From the NCBI GenBank assembly GCA_005878515.1, contig VBLZ01000017.1, positions 1 through 7,457 on the forward strand: a DNA stretch of 7,457 nucleotides, given 5' to 3'. The notes under the pieces were generated by a model that saw only the letters and a program-made list of their open reading frames with translations, did no database searches and was not told the origin of the DNA. Position numbers and translations under genes: made by a program. The DNA is from Methanobacteriota archaeon. Lineage in GTDB: Archaea > Thermoplasmatota > Thermoplasmata > RBG-16-68-12. Shown piece by piece: positions 1 to 5,116 of this stretch (positions are counted from its first letter, which is position 1; every line of letters starts with the position of its first letter).

Positions 1-126
1 ATGGGGAAGGTCGTGGACTACCTCGAATTCGCCGACGAGGGCCACTGGCCCCGCAAGACGTCGAACCAGATCCGGCTGAACGAGCGGGCGCTCGGCTGGC
101 TTACGCAGTATCTGCCGGACCGCTGA
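1..126 (+). CDS. S9-type serine peptidase (prolyl oligopeptidase/acylaminoacyl-peptidase-like), C-terminal end only
   Basis: This is the last 41 codons of a gene that begins left of the window. The visible residues contain YLEFADEGHWP followed by an amphipathic stretch ending LGWLTQYLPDR and a TGA stop. In the S9 alpha/beta-hydrolase peptidases the protein ends with a strand, a DEGH motif whose His is the third member of the Ser-Asp-His triad, and a final helix of the 'FL...L' type, which matches what is seen. The ATG at base 1 is probably an internal Met rather than the start. Only the catalytic His segment is present, so exo- or endopeptidase specificity cannot be judged, and another alpha/beta hydrolase is possible. 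The stop lies 2 bp from the stop of the convergent aminotransferase. Confidence 0.75.
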   Translation: MGKVVDYLEFADEGHWPRKTSNQIRLNERALGWLTQYLPDR

Positions 127-128
127 CC

Positions 129-1214
129 TTAGAGGCTCGCGCGGATCGCCTTCAGGAGCCAGTCAATGATCTCCGGATCGGCCTGAGTTCCCATCGTCCC
201 GATCCGGATCGTCTTCCCTCGCAACGGCCCGAGACCGCCGGAGATGTAGATGTTGTGCTCGTCCCGGAGCCGCCGGACCAGACGGTTCGCGTCCACGCTG
301 GCGGGAGGGGCGAAGCACGTGACCGTGTTCGATAAGAGGTTCGCGGATCCGAGGGGCGAGAAACCGAGTTGGCCAAGCCCGTCGCGCAACCGAGCCGCGA
401 CCTTCGCGTGACGGGCGATGCGGGCTTCGAGGCCTTCTTCCTTCAGAAGAAGGAGGGCGCGATGGAACGCGTAGAACAGGTTCGAGGAAATCGTCGTGGG
501 CGTGGGATGCCAATCTCCCCATTCCCGCTCGTACCGGTCCCAGGTGTAGAGATTGAGGTACCAGCCCTCGACGGTCTTCGGATCCGTGGACTCCCACAGC
601 GAGCGCGCGACTGCGACCGGCGCGATGCCCGCGGGCGCCGCGATGCATTTCTGGGACGCACTGAACGCCGCCTCGATCCCGAGTTTGGCGAACGGGAGGG
701 GGAGGCCGCCCAGGGAAGAGACCGCGTCGACGATGACCGCCGCGTCTACGGCGTGCGCGGCCTCGACGATCGGCTCGAGGGGGTTCGTGATGCCGGTCGA
801 CGTCTCGTTGTGAACCACCGCGACGGCCTTCGTCGGAGTCTTGAGCGCCTCTCGCAACGCCGGGATGTCGGGGCCCGCGCCCCAGTCTGACGAGACGACA
901 TCCGCCTTCACGCGATGGGTTTGCAGGACCTCCCGCGTCCGTTCCCCGAAGAACCCATTGGACACGACGACCACGCGGTCGCCCGGTCGCAAGAACGTGT
1001 ACGCGAGGGCCTCGAGGCCGGCGTGACCCGGGCCGGCGATCGGTAGCACATGGCCGTCGCCGGAAGACCACAGATAGCGCAGCATCTCCCGGGTCTCGCC
1101 GTGGGCTTTGACCCATGCATCACCGTAGTGAGGCATCGCGGGCTTCGCGAGTTCTTCGAGCACGCGAGGAGGCAGCGGGACGGGCCCCGGGATTAACAGA
1201 AGACCCGGTTCCAT
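129..1214 (-). CDS. class V (PLP) aminotransferase, alanine--glyoxylate / serine--glyoxylate type
   Basis: A 361-residue PLP enzyme of fold type I, predicted cytoplasmic, transferring an amino group between alanine or serine and a keto acid such as glyoxylate. The N-terminus LLIPGPVPLPP is the typical beginning of this family. Other matching motifs are GPGHAGLEA near 61-69, HNETSTG near 135-141, VDAVSSLGG near 162-170 (its Asp should contact the pyridine nitrogen), and SASQK with Lys189 as the likely Schiff-base lysine. HPTPTT and the C-terminal GKTIRIGTMG also fit. An in-frame GTG at 1262 would add 16 residues, but the ATG at 1214 places the family's first strand right at the N-terminus, so I prefer it. 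The start is 75 bp after the broken radA on the same strand, so co-transcription is possible; a weak A/T-rich patch at 1243-1251 could be its own promoter. The family also includes phosphoserine and other aminotransferases, so the substrate is uncertain. Confidence 0.9.
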   Translation of the reverse strand: MEPGLLLIPGPVPLPPRVLEELAKPAMPHYGDAWVKAHGETREMLRYLWSSGDGHVLPIAGPGHAGLEALAYTFLRPGDRVVVVSNGFFGERTREVLQTHRVKADVVSSDWGAGPDIPALREALKTPTKAVAVVHNETSTGITNPLEPIVEAAHAVDAAVIVDAVSSLGGLPLPFAKLGIEAAFSASQKCIAAPAGIAPVAVARSLWESTDPKTVEGWYLNLYTWDRYEREWGDWHPTPTTISSNLFYAFHRALLLLKEEGLEARIARHAKVAARLRDGLGQLGFSPLGSANLLSNTVTCFAPPASVDANRLVRRLRDEHNIYISGGLGPLRGKTIRIGTMGTQADPEIIDWLLKAIRASL

Positions 1215-1289
1215 GGAACCGGTCAACGATGGGTGGGACGCTACTTCAAACTGTCCCGACACGACTTGTCACGGAACACAAGAGCACGG

Positions 1290-1999
1290 TCAGTCGCGGA
1301 TTCCGTCCTCGGAGACGCTGAAGACCGCTTCGGCCTCGGGCAGGTTCGGGGAATCGATCAGCCGGGCAATCCGCTTCCCGCCTTTCGACTTGCGCAGGTA
1401 GACCCGGAACGTCGCGCTGTGGCCGACAATGTGCCCGCCCACGGGGCGGGTCGGATCCCCGAAGAAGGCATCGGGCTGTCCAGGTCCAACGCATCGGCCA
1501 TCTGTCGGATTCGCTCGGGTCGGAAGGTCTGCTCCGTGTCGATCCACACGACGTCTCCGTTCAGCCCCCCGTCATCCTCCGACCGGGTCACGTTGACCGC
1601 GAGTTGGTGGCCGATCTGTGACTTGCCGGCCCCAAATTCACCATAGGCCTCGGTGATCGCTTGGCTCTCGAGACCGCCGCCCAGCAGTTCGTCCAGGGCC
1701 TTCGAACAGGTCGTGAGCTTCGCGACGGACTTGCGACGCTCGAGGATGACGTCCCCGGTCTCGAAGCCGCCGATGTCGACGGCCTCGCGCGCCGCGATGA
1801 TGATCTTCTGAGCCACGTTCGTGCCGATCTCGGCGGCATCCGCGACCATCGTGGGCGAGGCCACCGCCAGCCCCATGAGATCCGTGAATCCGGCCTCTTT
1901 CAGCTTCTCCGCGGTCGCGGGGCCGACTCCGGGAAGCTCCTCGATGGCTTTCACTGCGACAGCCACCTTTTCACCTCTCTTCCCCTCATCCTTGGCCAT
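1290..1999 (-). pseudogene. radA: radA, archaeal recombinase, internally deleted and frame-shifted
   Basis: Archaeal RadA forms filaments on single-stranded DNA and catalyses strand exchange. Residues 1-174 (1999 down to 1478) are clearly RadA: a helix-hairpin-helix domain with ELPGVGPATAEKL near 21-33, the linker before the ATPase core, Walker A GEFGAGKS near 120-127, and DTEQTFRPERI near 154-164. The last 61 residues (1475 to the TGA at 1290-1292) are also RadA, beginning PDAFFGDPTRPVGGH and ending SEDGIRD. Between them about 90 residues present in normal RadA (about 320-350 aa) are absent. These include Walker B, loop L1 and the start of loop L2. The halves are in different frames: the upstream frame leaves RadA after ALDLD and stops at 1358, giving a 213-residue product with a nonsense tail. 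No other lesion is seen in either half, so the event is recent or an assembly error. Read as encoded here, no functional recombinase can be made. Confidence 0.9.
1475..1480 (-). other. deletion/frameshift junction inside radA
   Basis: On the minus strand the frame reads through ...LDLD (last Asp codon 1480-1478). Two bases, AG (1477-1476), are followed by the codons for PDAFFGDP in another frame. Retained coding sequence including the stop is 710 bp, so the missing segment must be a multiple of three plus one. By comparison with normal RadA it should be near 275-280 bp. The junction position is exact to a few bases; the length of the missing segment is inferred from family knowledge. Confidence 0.8.
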
Positions 2000-2038
2000 A
2001 CTTAAGGCGGTAACACGGGGAGATGGGTGAAACTATCG

Positions 2039-2054
2039 TTTTCTTGCGAGAAAA
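2039..2054. repeat. short inverted repeat in the radA-hxlR intergenic region
   Basis: The sequence TTTTCT, four bases (TGCG), then AGAAAA forms a perfect 6-bp-arm palindrome. It sits 40-55 bp upstream of the radA start and about 120 bp upstream of the divergent regulator. It could be an operator near the radA promoter or a chance A/T-rich palindrome. The rest of the 172-bp intergenic region shows only the regulator's TATA-like box and an A/G-rich stretch at 2049-2064. Confidence 0.3.
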
Positions 2055-2123
2055 GGAAGAAGAACGTGGACCGTCGGCGAGGTGCTGGCGTGGACCTCGT
2101 CTGCCGCCCACCGTTCAACCGTC

Positions 2124-2134
2124 TTCTTTTAAAC
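2124..2134 (+). promoter_or_regulatory. candidate TATA box for the HxlR-family regulator gene
   Basis: An A/T-rich island (TTCTTTTAAAC) in otherwise GC-rich sequence resembles an archaeal TATA box. It is centred about 41 bp upstream of the ATG, which would give a short leader of about 15 nt. Position and composition are the only support. Confidence 0.5.
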
Positions 2135-2171
2135 GCGCGGAATCCCATCCTCTCAACGATCAGGGATCGCC

Positions 2172-2609
2172 ATGGCGAGCACTCCGGTCGAGCCACCCGT
2201 GCCCATTGTTCCGTTCAAGAACTGCCCGATCGCGACGAGCCTAGGGGTCCTCGGTCGGAAGTGGAGCCTGCTCATCATCCGAGACATCGGTTGGAAACGG
2301 GCCGACCGGTTCAACGCCCTCCTTCGGACGATTCCGGGCCTCACGCCCCGGATGCTCGCCCTTCGGTTGAGTGAGCTCGAGGACGCCGACATGATCCACC
2401 GGATCGAGACACACAACTCCCCCAAACTGGTCCGATGGGCGCTCACGAAGAAGGGAGAGGACATCATGCCCGTCTTGATGCGCCTCGTCGCGTTCGGATC
2501 CCGATGGTTCCCGGAACGGATCTTCGAGGACGAGCGGCCGCGCACGCTCGCCGAGATCTATCCCGAGAACGGCGGAAACCATCCGTGGATCACGGGTGCG
2601 CCCGACTAG
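2172..2609 (+). CDS. HxlR-family winged-helix transcriptional regulator
   Basis: A 145-residue DNA-binding protein of the HxlR (MarR-like winged helix) family, expected to act as a cytoplasmic homodimer. Family features in order are: a conserved Cys (Cys18 in NCPIATSL) that in some members senses redox or electrophiles; LGRKWSLLIIRDI near 27-39, the hallmark first helix; the recognition helix region FNALLRTIPGLTPRMLALRLSELEDADMI near 47-75; the wing; then LTKKGEDIMPVLMRLVAFG near 91-109. The C-terminal 30 residues, rich in Pro, Glu and Asn, lie beyond the usual core. The ATG at 2172 gives a normal-length N-terminus; no strong Shine-Dalgarno site is present. It is divergent from radA and 67 bp upstream of the membrane-protein gene, so it may regulate that gene or itself, but this is inferred from position only. 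Confidence 0.92.
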   Translation: MASTPVEPPVPIVPFKNCPIATSLGVLGRKWSLLIIRDIGWKRADRFNALLRTIPGLTPRMLALRLSELEDADMIHRIETHNSPKLVRWALTKKGEDIMPVLMRLVAFGSRWFPERIFEDERPRTLAEIYPENGGNHPWITGAPD

Positions 2610-2621
2610 CCGCATCGCTCA

Positions 2622-2631
2622 CTATACTTTC
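2622..2631 (+). promoter_or_regulatory. candidate TATA box for the DUF4386-like membrane protein gene
   Basis: CTATACTTTC is a good archaeal TATA-like element in the 67-bp gap after the regulator's stop codon. It lies about 50 bp upstream of the chosen ATG, so the leader would be about 25 nt. It suggests the membrane-protein gene has its own promoter rather than depending on read-through. Confidence 0.5.
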
Positions 2632-2676
2632 TTTCACGTGGGCTCTCATCCGGCCGATTCAACATACCGTCGCCTG

Positions 2677-3450
2677 ATGGAGACCGAGGATCGAGGATGG
2701 GGCGGACTCTACCGCGCGGGCGGCATCGCGCTGATCGTCGCGGGCATCCCGGTCCTGGTCACGCTGCCGATCATCCCGATGATCATCCCGAGCCTCGCCC
2801 CCGCCAGCGTCCCGCTGATCGTCGCGGGCATCCCGGTCCTGGTCACGCTGCCGATCATCCCGATGATCATCCCGAGCCTCGCCCCCGCCAGCGTCCCGGC
2901 CGGCCTGGACAGCATCCACTCCCAGAGTGTTCTGTACGGGGCGACGTGGGACCTGTATCTCGTCAGTGACCTGCTTTACCTGATTCCGTTCGCGGCACGC
3001 TATGTGGTCCTGAGGCTTCACCATCGCGTGGCGGCGCTGATCGCCCTCATCTTCAACTCGTTGTTCGTGACGATCGACGTCGCGGTCGACATTCCGCTCC
3101 GATTATCGCTGATTAGCTTGAGCAATGCGTACACCGCCGCAAACCCGGCGGGGCAAGGCGCGTACATCGCGACCGCCCAGTTAGCCATGGATCTCGCGAA
3201 CATCACGGCGCTCATCGCGACATTCGTCCAGTTCTCCGCGGTCATCCTCGTGAGCTACGCGATGCTGCGCGAGACGCCGTTCCGACGGAGCGCCGCGTAC
3301 GTGGGCATTGTCGGTGGAATCGTGGCGCTGCTATTCATCCCGACGTTCGTCCTCGGTTCCCCGCTCTCCGGGCTGTTCAACCTCGCCGGCTTCGTCCTGC
3401 TGTTCATCTGGAGCGTCATGGTGGGTTGGACGCTCTATCGACTCCGGTAG
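2677..3450 (+). CDS. DUF4386-like integral membrane protein with internal 28-residue duplication
   Basis: A 257-residue hydrophobic protein with about six to seven predicted membrane segments. The pattern matches DUF4386: a first hydrophobic segment, YGATWDLYLVSDLLYLIPFAARYVVL near 87-112, a segment near 117-137, LISLSNAYTAANPAGQGAYIATAQLAMDLAN near 145-175, a segment near 177-196, FRRSAAYVGIVGGIVALLF near 202-220, and a C-terminal segment ending VGWTLYRLR. The function of DUF4386 is unknown. Residues 19-46 and 47-74 are identical, caused by a perfect 84-bp tandem duplication. Without it the protein would be about 229 residues, close to the usual family size as I recall it. The ATG at 2677 is chosen over an in-frame GTG at 2596, because the GTG overlaps the regulator and lies upstream of the TATA-like box. 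No classical signal peptide is seen. Confidence 0.8.
   Translation: METEDRGWGGLYRAGGIALIVAGIPVLVTLPIIPMIIPSLAPASVPLIVAGIPVLVTLPIIPMIIPSLAPASVPAGLDSIHSQSVLYGATWDLYLVSDLLYLIPFAARYVVLRLHHRVAALIALIFNSLFVTIDVAVDIPLRLSLISLSNAYTAANPAGQGAYIATAQLAMDLANITALIATFVQFSAVILVSYAMLRETPFRRSAAYVGIVGGIVALLFIPTFVLGSPLSGLFNLAGFVLLFIWSVMVGWTLYRLR
2731..2898 (+). repeat. perfect 84-bp direct tandem duplication (two copies)
   Basis: Bases 2731-2814 and 2815-2898 are identical at all 84 positions, and identity extends 2 bp to the left, so the boundary is ambiguous by 2 bp. The unit is 28 codons, so the reading frame is kept. It encodes an Ile/Pro/Val-rich hydrophobic segment starting LIVAGIPVLV and ending LAPASVP. 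Zero divergence, including at silent sites, means a very recent duplication, or an assembly artefact. Confidence 0.97.
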
Positions 3451-3508
3451 CAGCGATCCGGTTCGTGACCGTCGACGCGAGGCAGATTTTTCCACCGGCT
3501 CGCCATCC

Positions 3509-3514
3509 GAGGTG
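3509..3514 (+). promoter_or_regulatory. Shine-Dalgarno-like site for the methyltransferase gene
   Basis: GAGGTG is complementary to the 3' end of archaeal 16S rRNA but sits only 2 nt before the ATG at 3517, shorter than usual. A T-rich element at 3484-3492 (AGATTTTTC) is 25-33 bp upstream of the ATG. It could instead mark a near-leaderless transcript, or be a T-run terminator for the membrane-protein gene. The two readings conflict and cannot be separated here. Confidence 0.35.
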
Positions 3515-3516
3515 CG

Positions 3517-4263
3517 ATGCCGGGCCGCTTGTCCTTCGATCGGGTCGCGGCGATCTACGACGAAACGCGCAGCCTCGCACCCCGGGCAATGGCGCGGGTC
3601 CTCGCGGTCCTCGTGGACGAACTCCACGGCAAACGGGTCCTCGAGATCGGGGTCGGCACGGGCCGATATGCGGTACCGCTGCAGAAGAGCGGAATCCGCG
3701 TGGTTGGGGTGGACATCTCGAGGAAGATGGTCGAGATCGGCCTCGCAAAAGGCCTGCGGGATGTGATCTTCGCGGACGCCGCGCGCCTTCCGTTCAAATC
3801 GGGTTCGTTCGACGTCGGGACGACGAACCATGTCCTCCATCTGATCCCGGACTGGCGGGATGCGCTAAGCGAAATCGCTCGGGTTACCCGCGACATGTAC
3901 TTCACGGTCATCGAGCGCTCGGACCGCGTCGACACGATCAAACGGGAGTACGACGCACTCGTGAAGGGAGCCGGCTACGATTGGAGCCATCCGGGGCTCC
4001 ACGAGAAGGACTTGCCCGGACTCCTCAAACCGGACTTCATCATGCCGGTCGGCCCGTTCCGCGAGACGCTCCTCGCGGACTCCACCCTGAACGAACTCGC
4101 TCGGCGGACCTACTCGTCGCAATGGGATGTCCCCGAGGAGGTCCACCGCAAGGCAATGGAGCCTCTCCGTACCAAGTGGAGGGGTAAGGAATTCCAACTG
4201 TCGTACACCCTCGAAGTCACGTTCTGGCGCTCGGAAAGGCTGCCGGAAATCGCGGCGGATTAG
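3517..4263 (+). CDS. class I SAM-dependent methyltransferase, substrate unknown
   Basis: A 248-residue cytoplasmic methyltransferase of the UbiE/Methyltransf_11 type. It shows FDRVAAIYDETRSL near 7-20 (family N-terminal motif), motif I VLEIGVGTGRYAVPL near 41-55 (SAM-binding glycine loop), motif II VVGVDIS with Met71 near 62-71, DAARLPFKSGSFDVGTTNHVLHLI near 87-110 (motifs III-IV), and DALSEIARVTR near 115-125. The second half, about 120 residues with KREYDALVKGAGYDWSHPG and a Trp- and Arg-containing C-terminus, is probably the substrate domain; I do not recognise its target. Such proteins act on small molecules, quinones or tRNA, and nothing nearby identifies the substrate. The gene follows the membrane protein by 66 bp on the same strand, and its stop overlaps the stop of dphB by 4 bp. 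Confidence 0.88.
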   Translation: MPGRLSFDRVAAIYDETRSLAPRAMARVLAVLVDELHGKRVLEIGVGTGRYAVPLQKSGIRVVGVDISRKMVEIGLAKGLRDVIFADAARLPFKSGSFDVGTTNHVLHLIPDWRDALSEIARVTRDMYFTVIERSDRVDTIKREYDALVKGAGYDWSHPGLHEKDLPGLLKPDFIMPVGPFRETLLADSTLNELARRTYSSQWDVPEEVHRKAMEPLRTKWRGKEFQLSYTLEVTFWRSERLPEIAAD

Positions 4264-5039
4264 AGGTCGTGAGGCGCGCCCGCGAACGCCACGAGCGCGT
4301 CTTTCTCGAGGAAGTGGAGCGTCCCTGGGATCACGAGACTATGGGGCGGCGGCCCGAGGTCGCGGTCCGCGAGTTCGCCGATGGGTCCCGCTAACGCACG
4401 CACCTCGGGTGAACCGACCCGGCTCAGGACGCATGCGAGGGTGTGCGGACCGAACTGCGTCGTCCTCAGGGCAGAGGCCATCTGCAGGAGCGAGGCGATC
4501 GCATCCCGCGGCGGAAGGAACGTCCCATCCTCCCGGAGATCCAGGAGGACGAGCGTGTGGAGCCCCGCGGTCCGGTTCGCGAGGATCGCTTCGAGGGGGC
4601 TCGTTGGCGCGAATCCCGGAGCGGGGAACGGGATCGTCGTCGCGCGACCGAACTTGTATGCTTGGAGGCCTAACGCCCCCGCGGCCGACGTCAGAATCGA
4701 GACTCCGTGGACGATGCGCGTGCGAATCTTGGAAGCCGCCGCACGTAGACGGAGATCGACGTGGGTCGTGGCCGTCATCGGATCGCCCGGGACGAGGAAC
4801 GCGACCGCGCCCTTCGCGGCCGCGGCGAGGAGGACCTGGCCGTCCTCCACCTCCTGGCGGGTAAGTCGACGAATCTTGCGGTCGATGAGTTTCTCCACGG
4901 CTTCGAGCGACACGCCGGGTAGGGCCGACGTGTAGAGCTCGGCGAACACGAGATCGGCCGACCGAGCCTCGTCAAGTCCGCGAAGGGTAATCCCCTTCTC
5001 GCCGTCCAGCCCGAGTCCGATGAAGACGAGCTCCCCCAT
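4260..5039 (-). CDS. dphB: diphthine synthase (diphthamide biosynthesis methyltransferase)
   Basis: A 259-residue member of the tetrapyrrole-methylase fold that methylates the modified histidine of elongation factor 2, using SAM, in the second stage of diphthamide synthesis. Family signs in order are: N-terminal ELVFIGLGLDGEKGITLRGL near 3-22, SADLVFAELYTS near 27-38, VAFLVPGDPMTATTHVDLRLRA near 79-100 (the GDPM.ATTH cofactor motif), VHGVSILTSAAGALGLQAYKFGR near 110-132 (the GLQ.YKFGR motif), and a C-terminal half with RDAIASLLQM and LVIPGTLHFLEKDAL. Length matches the family (about 250-270). The ATG at 5039 starts immediately at the first strand. A weak A/T-rich patch (GAATAGC on the minus strand, about 25-30 bp upstream) would fit a leaderless start. 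It is divergent from trm5 across 77 bp. Confidence 0.96.
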   Translation of the reverse strand: MGELVFIGLGLDGEKGITLRGLDEARSADLVFAELYTSALPGVSLEAVEKLIDRKIRRLTRQEVEDGQVLLAAAAKGAVAFLVPGDPMTATTHVDLRLRAAASKIRTRIVHGVSILTSAAGALGLQAYKFGRATTIPFPAPGFAPTSPLEAILANRTAGLHTLVLLDLREDGTFLPPRDAIASLLQMASALRTTQFGPHTLACVLSRVGSPEVRALAGPIGELADRDLGPPPHSLVIPGTLHFLEKDALVAFAGAPHDL

Positions 5040-5082
5040 CGAAGCGCGAGGATAGCGGGAAGGCTATTCTCCTTTCCTCCGA

Positions 5083-5094
5083 AAACCCTTAACC
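5083..5094 (+). promoter_or_regulatory. candidate TATA box for the Trm5-family gene
   Basis: AAACCCTTAACC, preceded by a purine-rich BRE-like CGAAA, is centred about 27 bp upstream of the GTG at 5117. That is the spacing expected when transcription starts at the start codon itself, so it predicts a leaderless mRNA. No Shine-Dalgarno site is present before the GTG. Confidence 0.5.
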
Positions 5095-5116
5095 GCGTGC
5101 CGCGGAATCGTGGACC

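Noticed and set aside
163..1116. 317-codon open frame on the minus strand inside the aminotransferase
   Set aside because: Its composition (Arg, Gly, Pro) is that of a shadow frame, and the aminotransferase frame has all expected PLP motifs.
1290..1999. Programmed frameshifting or an intein explaining the split radA
   Set aside because: A frameshift alone would not restore the missing ~90 residues, and nothing is inserted: the gene is shorter than normal, with no intein motifs.
2596..2676. Upstream GTG start giving the membrane protein 27 more residues
   Set aside because: It would overlap the HxlR gene, precede the TATA-like box, and add a polar segment not typical of the family; the ATG at 2677 fits better.
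3484..3492. T-run as a terminator after the membrane-protein gene
   Set aside because: Only five T residues and no hairpin; its position also fits a promoter element for the next gene, so I do not call a terminator.
3426..4187. Long open frame on the + strand overlapping the methyltransferase
   Set aside because: It is an Arg/Gly/Pro-rich alternative-frame reading of high-GC sequence without family motifs; the overlapping methyltransferase frame has clear SAM motifs.
4127..4864. Open frame on the + strand crossing the methyltransferase-dphB junction
   Set aside because: Arg/Ser/Gly-rich shadow that runs antisense to dphB, which has well-supported family motifs.
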